In this document: positions 16,197-24,691 of the stretch, piece by piece
How the letters are laid out: each line of letters starts with the position of its first letter
Position numbering within the stretch: the stretch's first letter is position 1
Origin: an uncultured Frankineae bacterium
Lineage (GTDB): Bacteria; Actinomycetota; Actinomycetes; Mycobacteriales; SCTD01
Reading direction: 5' to 3'
Assembly: GCA_902805775.1 (NCBI GenBank)
Contig: CADCUB010000038.1
Location: 1 to 46,524, forward strand
DNA: 46,524 bases
Program-made: the position numbers and the translations under genes
The notes under the pieces: model-generated
What the model was told of the DNA's origin: nothing
What the model saw: the letters and a program-made list of their open reading frames with translations, nothing else
Database searches by the model: none

Positions 16197-16976
16197 ATGA
16201 ACTCGCTGACCGAGATCGGGGGCAGACGACTGCCCTTCCTGCGCTGGTCCTTCCTCCGCATCCTCGTCGGGATGAAGAGGCTCACGACGGAGTGGCAGGT
16301 CGGCGACGGCCGTGAGGACGCACTCGCCGAGCACGTGGTCCGGCACGCTCGCGCGGGCGACGTGGACGATGCCATCCGCGTCGTCGACGAGTTCTGCTAC
16401 ACCCGCAGCTACATGATGAACGTCGGCGACGAGAAGGGCGCGCTGCTCGACGCGGCGGTACGGCGGGCTTCGCCGCGGCTGGTCCTGGAGCTGGGCACCT
16501 ACTGCGGCTACAGCGCGCTGCGGATGGCGCGCGTGCTCCCTGCGCACGCCCACACGGTGTCCCTCGAGTTCAACCCCGACAACGCACGGGTCGCCCGCCG
16601 GTTGCTCGAGCACGCCGGTGTGGCGGACAGGGTCACCGTCGTCGTGGGCACCCTCGGTGACGGTGGTCGCACCATGGACGCCCTCGAGCAGCAGCACGGC
16701 GTGACCACGGGCGCAGTCGACCTGGTCTTCCTCGACCACGACAAGGACGCCTACCTGCCGGACCTGCAGCGCGTGCTGGCGCGCGGCTGGCTGCACCCCG
16801 GGTCGGTGGTCGTCGCCGACAACGTGCGCCTGCCGGGCGCACCCGAGTACAAGGCGTACATGTCGGGTGAGGAGGGCCGCACCTGGCGGACCGTCGAGCA
16901 CGAGGCACACCTGGAGTACCAGAGCCTGCTCAAGGACCTCGTGCTGGAGTCCACCTACCAGCCCGCACCCGGATGA
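16197..16976 (+). CDS. Class I SAM-dependent O-methyltransferase, catechol O-methyltransferase-like
   Basis: About 259 residues with a Rossmann methyltransferase core. NVGDEKG precedes LELGTYCGYSALRMAR (SAM site), followed by SLEFNPDNARVA, DLVFLDHDKDAYLPDL and VVVADNVRLPGAPEY. The LDHDKD and ADN elements are the divalent metal ligands of the catechol/caffeoyl-CoA O-methyltransferase group, so a catechol-like acceptor is plausible but unproven. I chose ATG 16197. A CTG at 16188 has a better spaced GAGAGG (16177-16182), so the protein could begin three residues earlier. The gene is followed by a convergent SAM-consuming enzyme. Confidence 0.83.
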   Translation: MNSLTEIGGRRLPFLRWSFLRILVGMKRLTTEWQVGDGREDALAEHVVRHARAGDVDDAIRVVDEFCYTRSYMMNVGDEKGALLDAAVRRASPRLVLELGTYCGYSALRMARVLPAHAHTVSLEFNPDNARVARRLLEHAGVADRVTVVVGTLGDGGRTMDALEQQHGVTTGAVDLVFLDHDKDAYLPDLQRVLARGWLHPGSVVVADNVRLPGAPEYKAYMSGEEGRTWRTVEHEAHLEYQSLLKDLVLESTYQPAPG

Positions 16977-17061
16977 CCGACGAGCCCGGGCGCTGCCCCG
17001 GGGCGACGCCGCGGGCCCGACGTCCGACGCGGGACGCACGAGCCGCCGCGCGGCCCTGACG

Positions 17062-17844
17062 TCAGCCGATCACCTCGATCGGCGTGCCCGGCGCCGGGAA
17101 CCCGAACAGCTCGGCGGCGCTGCCGCCCCGGGCGAGCAGCTCGCACCACCGCCGCTCCCCGCCGTCGCGGGTCGCCCAGCCGGAGCTGCCGGGGGCGAAG
17201 GAGACCTCGCCGGCCGGCACGGCGAAGGTGCCGCCGCCGACGACCACCTCGGCCTCGGCCTCCCCGACCCGGACCCGCAGGCGAGCACCGGGTTCGGCGG
17301 GCGGGTCCGGCCAGGTCGTCTTGAGGTTGCCGTAGCCGTCCACGTAGGCGACGACGCGCGGCGGCACGTCCGGCAGCCGCGCCGGGTCCAGCGCCGACTC
17401 GAGCACCGACCCGTCACCGGCCAGCAGCCGCGGCAGCAGCGGCGGGAAGGCGTCGCGGGAGCGGAACTGGGAGCCGCTGGCAGGCACCGCGACCAGGTGC
17501 GCCTGCTCCACCTCGTCCTTGACGAAGGCGAAGGTGGACCCGGCCGCCACGCCGACGACGAGCACGCCGTTGCTCAGCCGGGCCGCGACGAGCGGCTCGC
17601 CCTCGTTGTCGGGCCGCGGGTCGTCGCGGTCCTGCCGGGGAGCGACGTTGTGGTAGACGAGCCGGTCCGGTGGCCCCTCGCCCAGCGCGAGCTGAGCGAT
17701 GCAGAAGCCGGCGGCGACGGTGTCGAAGGGGCCGACCGGCGTGTACGCGACGTCGGCGCCCGGGAGGTGGACGGCCAGGCTCGCGCGGACCTCCGCGGCC
17801 GCCAGGTCGCCCACGCCGTAGTCCGCCACCAGATGCACGAGCAC
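17062..17844 (-). CDS. SAM hydroxide adenosyltransferase-family protein (DUF62)
   Basis: A 260-residue protein of the family that splits S-adenosylmethionine with water, giving adenosine and methionine. Its features are the N-terminal DYGVGDLAAAEV (with D8 and D13), the middle SGSQFRSRDAFPP corresponding to the family's GRD-F-P segment, and DGYGNLKTT, the counterpart of the usual D-x-F-G-N-x-x-T motif. A C-terminal beta-barrel domain ends in GTPIEVIG. The first motif is looser than in typical members, so activity is likely rather than certain. GTG 17844 is preferred; further in-frame GTG codons lie about 11 codons upstream, and neither has a clear ribosome binding site. It lies 113 bases downstream of the binding protein gene on the same strand. 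Confidence 0.75.
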   Translation of the reverse strand: MLVHLVADYGVGDLAAAEVRASLAVHLPGADVAYTPVGPFDTVAAGFCIAQLALGEGPPDRLVYHNVAPRQDRDDPRPDNEGEPLVAARLSNGVLVVGVAAGSTFAFVKDEVEQAHLVAVPASGSQFRSRDAFPPLLPRLLAGDGSVLESALDPARLPDVPPRVVAYVDGYGNLKTTWPDPPAEPGARLRVRVGEAEAEVVVGGGTFAVPAGEVSFAPGSSGWATRDGGERRWCELLARGGSAAELFGFPAPGTPIEVIG

Positions 17845-17957
17845 CGCCGGTCCGTACCCGCGCGGATGCGGTCGCACCACACGGCGAGCGTCGGCCGGCG
17901 CACCGCCCTGCTCGCCCACGGGCCGGGCGCGACTCGCGCCAGGGCGACCGCGGGGGC

Positions 17958-18893
17958 TCAGCCGAGGAAGCCCTCGCTCTCCATCCACTCCTGCGCGACG
18001 TCGTCCGGCTGCTGCCCCTCCACGTCGACCTTCGAGTTCAGCTCGGTGATGGTGTCGTTGGTGAGCGCTTCGCTGATCGGCGCCATGATCTCCTCGATCT
18101 CGGGGTGCTCGTCGAGCGTCTCCTGGCGCAGGGTCACCACCCCGAGGTACTCGAGGAAGAAGTCCTTGTCGTCCTCGAGGATCTGCAGGTCCTGCGACAG
18201 GACGCGGCCCTCGGTCGTGGTGACCTCGCCGAAGGCACAGCTCTCGCCGACCTGCGTGAAGATCAGGTTGAAGTCGAGCTCGTTGACCTCGGTGAACTTC
18301 GTGCCGTACGCCTTCTCCAGGCCCGGAAGACCGTCGTCGCGGTTCAGGAACTCGCTGGCCGCGCAGATGACCCCGTCGTCGGGGTTGTCCTCGATGTACT
18401 GGACGGCGTCGCTCAAGGTCGTCACGTCGTTGTCCTTCGCGAAGTCCGAGGTGGTCGCGATGGCGTACGCGTTCTCGAAGGGCGCCGGCTCGAGCCAGGC
18501 GATGCCGTTCTCGGCATCGGCCGTCTTCACCGCCTCGTACAGGTCGTCGGGCAGGTCCGTCGGGCTGTTGCCCAGGATGTTGACCCACCCGGTGCCCGTG
18601 TAGTCCCAGTAGATGTCGATCTCCTTGGACTCCAGGGCCGCGCGCACCGTGGCGCTGCCGGAGATCCCGGTCGAGTCCTCGACCTCCGCCCCGGCGTTCT
18701 CCAGCGCCAGAGCGGTGATCTTGCCGAGCAGGATCGACTCGGTGAACTCCTTGGACCCGACGGTCAGGGTCGCCCCGGCCAGCTCTCCGTCACCGCCGCC
18801 CGCGGCGGAGTCCGACGTGGAGTCCCCGCCGCAGCCCGCCATCGCCAGGCTCAGTCCCACGGTGATCGCTGCCCAGGTCGCTCTCGTCGTCAC
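17958..18893 (-). CDS. Osmoprotectant (glycine betaine/choline/carnitine) ABC transporter substrate-binding lipoprotein
   Basis: 311 residues. A short signal peptide ends in a lipobox-like AMAGC (C21), so the mature protein is probably a membrane-anchored lipoprotein. The mature start TVGSKEFTESILLGKITALALE and the segment EIDIYWDYTGTGW are typical of OpuC/ProX-type receptors that hold quaternary ammonium compounds in an aromatic cage. Several Trp and Tyr residues are available for such a cage, but the ligand cannot be read off. The GTG start has AGGAG about six bases upstream. It is the last gene of the four-gene importer operon. Confidence 0.9.
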   Translation of the reverse strand: MTTRATWAAITVGLSLAMAGCGGDSTSDSAAGGGDGELAGATLTVGSKEFTESILLGKITALALENAGAEVEDSTGISGSATVRAALESKEIDIYWDYTGTGWVNILGNSPTDLPDDLYEAVKTADAENGIAWLEPAPFENAYAIATTSDFAKDNDVTTLSDAVQYIEDNPDDGVICAASEFLNRDDGLPGLEKAYGTKFTEVNELDFNLIFTQVGESCAFGEVTTTEGRVLSQDLQILEDDKDFFLEYLGVVTLRQETLDEHPEIEEIMAPISEALTNDTITELNSKVDVEGQQPDDVAQEWMESEGFLG

Positions 18894-18964
18894 AGGGTCT
18901 CCTTGTCGTTGCGGCGCGGTCATGGCGACCGTGCCTGCGGGTGGCGGTCGTGCGGAGCGGGCCC

Positions 18965-19759
18965 CTACAGTCCCCGCGGGCGCAGCAGGTCCTCGGCGAT
19001 CCCGGCGAGGTGGTCGATGAGCAGCGCGAGCACTGCGGTCAGCCCGGCGCCCACGAGCTGGATCGAGAGCCGGTTCGTCGACAGGCCGGCGGCGATGACG
19101 TCGCCCAGCCCGCCGGCGTTGATGTAGGTCACGAGGGTCGCGCTGCCGACGTTGATGACCAGGGCGGTGCGCACGCCCGCCGCCATGACCGGCACCGACA
19201 GCGGCAGCTCGATCCTGCGCAGCACCTCCGCACGGGACATCCCCATGCCGCGACCCGCCTCCAGCACGGTCCGGTCCACCTGCTCCAGACCGACCATGGT
19301 GTTCAGGAGGACCGGGACGATCGCGTACAGGACGAGGCCGACGATCGCCGCCCGGAAGCCCAGGAACAGGAAGCTGACCGCCAGCAGCACCAGGATGCCG
19401 ATGGTCGGGACGGCCTGGGCGAGGTTCAGCACCGCCACGAGAGGGGTGCGCACCCGGGCGGCGAACGGCCGCGTGAGCACGATGCCCAGCGGCACCGCGA
19501 CGAGGATGACCAGCACGGTCGACAGCGCGGTCAGCTGGACGTGCTCCCGGACCGCGGTGCCGAGCGTCGCGGCGTTCAGCGAGCGCGCCTCGATGCTGTC
19601 CAGCTCGCGGCTGCTGACGTAGACGTACATCGCCCCGCAGGCCAGGGCCAGCAGCACCGGCATGAACAGGTAGCCGCCGGCCGAGCGGTGCCGCTGGCGC
19701 ACGGGTGTCCAGGCCGCCATCGGACCGGTGGCTGCGGTCGCCTGCTCGAGGTCCGCCAC
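18965..19759 (-). CDS. Osmoprotectant ABC transporter permease (second permease)
   Basis: 264 residues with about six membrane helices after a 35-residue cytoplasmic start. The segment EAGRGMGMSRAEVLRRIELPLSVPVMAAG is the EAA loop that docks on the ATPase. It pairs with the 214-residue permease at the head of the operon, as OpuCB pairs with OpuCD. GTG 19759 begins two bases after the ATPase stop, suggesting translational coupling; ATG 19721 (MAAWTPV) is an alternative. The adjacent gene order permease-ATPase-permease-receptor is the classical OpuC arrangement. Confidence 0.86.
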   Translation of the reverse strand: MADLEQATAATGPMAAWTPVRQRHRSAGGYLFMPVLLALACGAMYVYVSSRELDSIEARSLNAATLGTAVREHVQLTALSTVLVILVAVPLGIVLTRPFAARVRTPLVAVLNLAQAVPTIGILVLLAVSFLFLGFRAAIVGLVLYAIVPVLLNTMVGLEQVDRTVLEAGRGMGMSRAEVLRRIELPLSVPVMAAGVRTALVINVGSATLVTYINAGGLGDVIAAGLSTNRLSIQLVGAGLTAVLALLIDHLAGIAEDLLRPRGL

Positions 19760-19761
19760 GG

Positions 19762-20958
19762 CTACGACCCGCTCGTCGCGCCGTCGGCACCGGCTGCCGC
19801 AGGACCGCCGTGCGCGGAGCGCGCAGCGGAGTTGATGCGCGTGATGTCCACGAGCCCGCGGTAGGTGCCCTCGGCGTCGACGACGACGACGACGCTGCCC
19901 CGGGCGACGACCAGGTCGTTGAGGGCGTCGGCGAGCGTCGCGTCGAGGGACAGGACCGCGTCCGGCGGCCTCCCCACCTCGTCGAGCCGCCGGCCGTCGG
20001 CCCGGTGCACGTCGTCGGCCTCGAGCCACCGCCGCGGCCGGTCCCGCTCGTCGAGGACCAGCACGCGGCCGTCAGCGGACGCACGCACGGCCGCGAGCGC
20101 GTCCTGGGCGCTGCTGTCCGCGCGGACGACGTGCCCGCGGGCGAGCTCGATGTCGGCCACGCGGCTGAGGCTGAGCCGCTTGAGGGCGGCCCCGGAGCCG
20201 ATGAACCTCGCGACGAAGTCGTTCGCCGGGGCCGTCAGGATCCGCTCGGGCGTGTCGTACTGGGCGATGCGCGAGCCCTCCTGCAGGATCGCGATCCTGT
20301 CCCCCATCTTGATCGCCTCGTCGAGGTCGTGGGTGACGAAGACGATGGTCTTGCGGACCTCGGACTGCAGCCGCAGGAACTCGTCCTGCAGCCGCTCGCG
20401 GACGATCGGGTCGATCGCTCCGAACGGCTCGTCCATGAGCATCACGTCGGGATCGCCGCTGAGCGCTCGTGCCACGCCCACCCGCTGCAGCTGTCCGCCG
20501 GACAGCTCCTTCGGGTAGCGGTCGCGGTACTGCCCGGGCGGCATGTGGACGACGTCGAGCAGCTCGTCGATGCGTGCGTCGATCCGCGCCCTGTCCCAGC
20601 CCAGCAGCCTCGGGACCGTCGCGATGTTCTGCGCGATCGTCATGTGCGGGAACAGCCCGATCCGCTGGATGACGTAGCCGATCCGGCGTCGCAGCTGGTC
20701 GGCGTCGCCCTTGGTGACGTCCTCGCCGTCGAGGACGATCCTTCCGGACGTCGGCTCGATGATCCGGTTGACCATCTTCATGGTCGTGGTCTTGCCGCAC
20801 CCGGACGGGCCGACGAGGATCACGATCTCGCCCTCGGGGACCTCGAGGGAGAGCCTGTCGACCGCCGGAGCCGCCTGGCCCGGGAAGTGCTTGGTGAGCT
20901 CCTCCAGGCGGATCATCGCTCGGCCCGTCCGTCCGCCGGCGGTGGCAGCGCCGCTCAT
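19762..20958 (-). CDS. Osmoprotectant ABC transporter ATP-binding protein with CBS domains
   Basis: 398 residues. The nucleotide-binding domain has Walker A GPSGCGKT (50-57), a Q-loop in YVIQRIGLFPH, the signature LSGGQLQR, Walker B VMLMDEPFGAIDP and the switch His in FVTHD. Residues about 265-385 form a tandem CBS module. In OpuA-type importers this module senses ionic strength or c-di-AMP, so activity is probably osmotically gated. ATG 20958 overlaps the stop of the upstream permease in ATGA. A second in-frame ATG 14 codons later (MIRLEEL) is also possible. Confidence 0.92.
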   Translation of the reverse strand: MSGAATAGGRTGRAMIRLEELTKHFPGQAAPAVDRLSLEVPEGEIVILVGPSGCGKTTTMKMVNRIIEPTSGRIVLDGEDVTKGDADQLRRRIGYVIQRIGLFPHMTIAQNIATVPRLLGWDRARIDARIDELLDVVHMPPGQYRDRYPKELSGGQLQRVGVARALSGDPDVMLMDEPFGAIDPIVRERLQDEFLRLQSEVRKTIVFVTHDLDEAIKMGDRIAILQEGSRIAQYDTPERILTAPANDFVARFIGSGAALKRLSLSRVADIELARGHVVRADSSAQDALAAVRASADGRVLVLDERDRPRRWLEADDVHRADGRRLDEVGRPPDAVLSLDATLADALNDLVVARGSVVVVVDAEGTYRGLVDITRINSAARSAHGGPAAAGADGATSGS

Positions 20959-21599
20959 CGCAGCCCCCGCGACGTGGTGAGCCGACGCAGTGCGTGGAAG
21001 GCCACCTCGAAGACCACGGCGACCAGCACCACGCCCAGGACACCGGCCAGGACCAGGTTGATCGCCACCTCCGTGCCGACACGGAACAGGCCGGCGAAGA
21101 TCAGCTCCCCGTAGCCGGGGCCGAGCACGACAGCGCCGATGGCCGCCCCGCCGACGAGGATCAACGTGCTCACCTGCATGCCCGTGATGATCACCGGCCA
21201 GGCCAGCGGGAGCTCGATGCGCAGCAGGCGCTGCCGGCGGTCCAGTCCCATCCCCATGGCCGACTCGACGATCGCCGGATCGACCCCCCGCAGGCCGATG
21301 ATCGTGTTGCGCAGGACGGGCAGGAGGCCGTACATGGTGAGCGCGACGACGACGTTCGTCGCGCCCAGGCCCAGGGGGCCGATGAACAGCACGAGCAGGG
21401 CGAAGGACGGGATCGTGAGGAAGGCTCCGGCGACCGCCAGCACGATCTCCCGGGGCCGCTCCGTGCGGTAGGTGGCGATGCCGAGCGAGACACCCAGCAC
21501 GGTCGCGAGGGCCACCGCGACGAGGACGACCGCGACGTGCTGCAGGCCGAGCGTCACCATGTCGCTCGACCGGGTCTGGAGGAACTCGAGGAAGCTCAC
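20955..21599 (-). CDS. Osmoprotectant ABC transporter permease (first permease)
   Basis: 214 residues, five to six membrane helices, with the EAA-type loop VESAMGMGLDRRQRLLRIELPL. The length is normal for OpuCB-like proteins. GTG 21599 was chosen over GTG 21605 because GGAGG at 21606-21610 lies six bases before the former and would touch the latter. It heads the operon and overlaps the ATPase start by four bases. Confidence 0.88.
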   Translation of the reverse strand: MSFLEFLQTRSSDMVTLGLQHVAVVLVAVALATVLGVSLGIATYRTERPREIVLAVAGAFLTIPSFALLVLFIGPLGLGATNVVVALTMYGLLPVLRNTIIGLRGVDPAIVESAMGMGLDRRQRLLRIELPLAWPVIITGMQVSTLILVGGAAIGAVVLGPGYGELIFAGLFRVGTEVAINLVLAGVLGVVLVAVVFEVAFHALRRLTTSRGLR

Positions 21600-21676
21600 C
21601 GCCACCCTCCGCTCCGGCAGACTGGACCGCCTGTCCTGCGGCGTCCGCCGGAGATGCCCGGCGCGGCCGATCCGAC

Positions 21677-21682
21677 CCTATA
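21677..21682 (-). promoter_or_regulatory. Possible -10 element of the importer operon
   Basis: On the minus strand TATAGG lies about 78 bases before the first permease start, in the divergent gap shared with the oxygenase gene. No good -35 is seen at the right distance, so this is only a candidate. Confidence 0.25.
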
Positions 21683-21804
21683 CGCGGCGTGGTCGTCAGC
21701 GGCCCCGTACGTGACCGGCACGCCGTGTCGGCCGGGCGGGTGCGGTGCTCCCGTGCGGTCGCTCGAGGAGGCGTACCGTCCGCGGCACCCGCCGGAGGAG
21801 CCTC

Positions 21805-22674
21805 ATGACCACCACCGAAGCGCCCCGCGTCGACGACCTCGTCGACACCGCCCGCTACCCGCTGACGTCCCCGGGGAGCAGCGGTTGGAGCGCCGCGGTC
21901 GCCCGGGCCCGGCAGGAGCTCGCCGACCGCGGCTGCTGCGTCCTGCCCGGCTTCCTGCGGTCCTCGCTGCTCGACGCGCTCAGGCAGGAGTGCGCGTCGG
22001 TCGCCCCCGCGGCGCACTACGACGTCGAGACGGTCAACGTCTACAACACGACGCCGGACGCGTCCCTGCCGCAGGGCCACCCGGTCCGGACGACGATGGA
22101 GCGCGGCAACGCCTTCGTGCCGCGCGATGCTCTCGGGCCCGAGCTGGTCGTCTCGCGGCTGTACACCGACCCGCAGGTCCAGGCGTTCGTGGCGGCGTGC
22201 TTCGACCTGCCCGAGGTGCACGAGCTGGCCGACCCGCTGGCCGGGCTCTGCCTGAACGTCCTGACGCCGGGCCGCGCGCACCCGTGGCACTTCGACACCA
22301 ACGAGTTCGCGGTCAGCCTGCTGACGCAGGCGCCTGAGGCCGGTGGCCGCTTCGAGTACTGCCCGGACATCAGGTCGGCGCGGTCGGAGTGCTTCGCGGA
22401 CGTCGCCGGCGTCCTGGCGGGCGAGCGTCCGGACCTGGTGCGCTGGGTGGAGGTGCTCCCCGGAGCGCTGCAGCTGTTCCGGGGCCGGTACGCGCTGCAC
22501 CGCGTCAGCGCCGTCGAGGGCAGCACCGCCCGGCACTCGGCGATCTTCGCGTACAGCCGGCGGCCCGGTGTGATCGGCTCGGTCGAGCGGACCCGGCAGC
22601 TGTTCGGCCGGGTGCTGCCGGAGCACCTCGCCGCCGAGGGTCGCGCGGTGCGGGGGGATGCGCTGCTGGACTGA
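21805..22674 (+). CDS. 2-oxoglutarate/Fe(II)-dependent oxygenase, HalD/BesD- or ArpA-like
   Basis: 289 residues with a cupin-type oxygenase core. HPWHFDTNEFAVSLL supplies the iron ligands H162 and D164, LHRVS supplies H232, and R243 in STARHSAIFAYS is placed to hold 2-oxoglutarate. The flanking words LLTQAPEAGGRFEYCPDIR recall proteins grouped with the free-amino-acid halogenases HalD/BesD. Halogenases have Gly in place of the iron-binding Asp, whereas this protein keeps Asp and should hydroxylate or desaturate. Substrate is unknown; the setting next to a quaternary-amine importer makes an amine or amino-acid derivative a reasonable guess. ATG 21805 has GGAGGAG six bases upstream, and TACCGT at 21774-21779 may be its -10. 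Confidence 0.8.
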   Translation: MTTTEAPRVDDLVDTARYPLTSPGSSGWSAAVARARQELADRGCCVLPGFLRSSLLDALRQECASVAPAAHYDVETVNVYNTTPDASLPQGHPVRTTMERGNAFVPRDALGPELVVSRLYTDPQVQAFVAACFDLPEVHELADPLAGLCLNVLTPGRAHPWHFDTNEFAVSLLTQAPEAGGRFEYCPDIRSARSECFADVAGVLAGERPDLVRWVEVLPGALQLFRGRYALHRVSAVEGSTARHSAIFAYSRRPGVIGSVERTRQLFGRVLPEHLAAEGRAVRGDALLD

Positions 22675-22683
22675 CGGGCGGCG

Positions 22684-24501
22684 TCAGCCCGGCGCCGGCT
22701 CCGCCGCGAGCAGGTCGTCCAGCTCGACGAGCGCACGGCGCAGCTCTGCGGCGAAGACCTCGAGGTGGTCGCTCACCGCCCGTGGCGTGCTGAGGTAGAC
22801 GTTGAAGCGGTCGGGCAGCAGCACGTAGGCGACGCCGATGCACTGCGGGCTGGTCGACCCGAAGCCGAAGTGCTGGACGTGCCGGGACGGTGCGGAGCTG
22901 GTGCTCAGGTAGTCGTCCCGCATCGTGGTCCAGCCCGGGCTGCCGTGGAGGGCGAGCGGCTCGTCCGCCGCTCCTCGGCGCAGCTGCAGCATCTGCAGCT
23001 CCCACAGGTGCTGCTCGGGGGCGTCGCCGGCCTGGCACTGCCGAGCCCGCTCGGTGTGCTGTGCGGCCGCTGCCCGGAACGCGCTCCGCCGGGCGTCCCC
23101 GCTCGCACTGGCGTCGCTCATGGCCGCGACGAAGCTCAGCACCTCGGGCGTGACGACGCGCATCGCCTCGGTGCGGCCGTGCCGGTACTGCCGGGTCGCG
23201 ATGGACTCGTAGGTGGCGCCCACGAGCCCCTTGGTCCGCCGGTGTGCCAGCTGGTAGGCCAGCTGCACGAACGCGTCGGGCGACGTGCGCAACGCCTTGA
23301 TCCGCTCCGTCCCGACGTCCGGGAACGACAGCACCGCCGTGGCGGTGTCGGCGGCGTAGCCGGCGAAGGCCGACGCGGCGTCCTGGACGGCGGCCTGCAG
23401 CGCCGCGTCGAGCACGAAGGTGACCGGACGGACCGTGGACGAGTCCTGCCGGAGGTCGTCGGCCGGCGGACGGTCACCGGCCGGCCAGGTCAGCACGGCG
23501 TCGACGAAGTCGAGGATGGTCGTGCCGTCCAGCTTCGAGTGCTCGGCGTTGAGCCCGGCGCGCCCGTCGGCGAAGACCACGAAGGACAGGGCCTTGTCGA
23601 ACCACCGGTTCGCGCTGTCCCCGTGCAGCAGCAGGTCGCACGCCGCGTGGACGTCCTCCGGGACGACGTCCTCCAGGCAGATGCAGAACAGCGCCGTCTC
23701 GACCAGGTCGAGCGTGTCGCGGTTGCGGGGGTCGAGCTCCAGGAGCGCCGTGCGCTTCGTCGCCCAGTCGGCGCGCGCCAGCGTGGTGAGGTGCCCGACG
23801 GACGTGCCGGGCGCGGCGTACGACGCCGTCTGCGCGAGCACGGCGCGCAGGCCGTCCTCCAGCTGTTCGAGCGGGTACGGCACGCCGTCGGGGCCGATCA
23901 CGTCGAGGCTGCACGCGTGACCGCGGTGCAGCACCAGCACGTGCCGGGCCGGCGGCGCGAGGGGCTCCGGCTCGTCGTAGGGGGTGCGCACGGTGTCCTG
24001 CTCGAGCCCCGGGATCCGGGTGGTGGAGAACAGGTAGCGGGTCTGCTCCATCGACAGGGGTCGCCCCCGCTGCAGCACCGGCGGGAGCCGGTCCTCGTCG
24101 AGGCGCAGCTTGTAGTCGAGTGCGGCGGCTGTCAGGCCTGCGGCACGCTCGACCTGGCCCTGTGCGACGTCCTCGAACAGGAAGAAGAAGTTGGCGTTCA
24201 ACGCGATCCGGTCACGGCGTCCCAGGTAGCGCTGGCGCCAGAAGTCGTCGAGCCAGCTGTCGACGTCGGGCCGCGCGTCGTACTCCTCCAGCGCAGCCTG
24301 CAGTCGGCGGGCAGGGCTGTCCGGCGCCAGGAGAGCCCGCACCGCGTCCTGCGTGACGGTGAGCTGCTCGGGGGTGAGCAGCGGCGCACACCACTCGAGG
24401 AAGCGGGCTGCGCTGTCCTCGAGGGCAGGCAGCGGGACGCGCGGGAGCTGCGCCTCGCGCGCCAGGACCCCCGCGCGATCGCTGTGGTCGACCTCCGTCA
24501 T
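22684..24501 (-). CDS. Choline/carnitine O-acyltransferase family protein
   Basis: 605 residues, full length for a family found mainly in eukaryotes. The catalytic His is H321 in NAEHSKLDGT. TYESIATRQYRHGRTEAMR (about 430-448) matches the conserved YES...GRT block of the substrate tunnel, and DYLSTSSAPSRHVQHFGFGS near residues 530-550 corresponds to the STS and hydrophobic block. The family moves acyl groups between CoA and a hydroxyl of a quaternary amine. At the position where carnitine enzymes have Arg and choline acetyltransferase has Asn (R/N-HLL-L motif), this protein reads QHLWEL with Q497. No membrane helix or signal peptide is visible, so it is probably cytosolic. An ideal AGGAGGTGA precedes the ATG. 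It converges with the oxygenase gene, nine bases apart. Confidence 0.88.
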   Translation of the reverse strand: MTEVDHSDRAGVLAREAQLPRVPLPALEDSAARFLEWCAPLLTPEQLTVTQDAVRALLAPDSPARRLQAALEEYDARPDVDSWLDDFWRQRYLGRRDRIALNANFFFLFEDVAQGQVERAAGLTAAALDYKLRLDEDRLPPVLQRGRPLSMEQTRYLFSTTRIPGLEQDTVRTPYDEPEPLAPPARHVLVLHRGHACSLDVIGPDGVPYPLEQLEDGLRAVLAQTASYAAPGTSVGHLTTLARADWATKRTALLELDPRNRDTLDLVETALFCICLEDVVPEDVHAACDLLLHGDSANRWFDKALSFVVFADGRAGLNAEHSKLDGTTILDFVDAVLTWPAGDRPPADDLRQDSSTVRPVTFVLDAALQAAVQDAASAFAGYAADTATAVLSFPDVGTERIKALRTSPDAFVQLAYQLAHRRTKGLVGATYESIATRQYRHGRTEAMRVVTPEVLSFVAAMSDASASGDARRSAFRAAAAQHTERARQCQAGDAPEQHLWELQMLQLRRGAADEPLALHGSPGWTTMRDDYLSTSSAPSRHVQHFGFGSTSPQCIGVAYVLLPDRFNVYLSTPRAVSDHLEVFAAELRRALVELDDLLAAEPAPG

Positions 24502-24691
24502 GCCTCACCTCCTGTCGCCGCGGATGCTCGCACGGTGGCCTGGCGCGACGGTCCGGGGCGTCGCCTCGCCTCTCTGGCGACGCCCGCACGCGCAGGTCGG
24601 CACGACGGCGCGCGGGGCCGTCGCGCGGGTCCAGCTCGAGGACGGGGGCGGCGGTGCAGTCTGCAGCCGTCGACGACGACCGACGGCCCGC

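Noticed and set aside
22671-22687. Two-way terminator between the oxygenase and acyltransferase genes
   Set aside because: Only a 6-bp stem (CTGACG/CGTCAG) that includes both stop codons; too weak to call.
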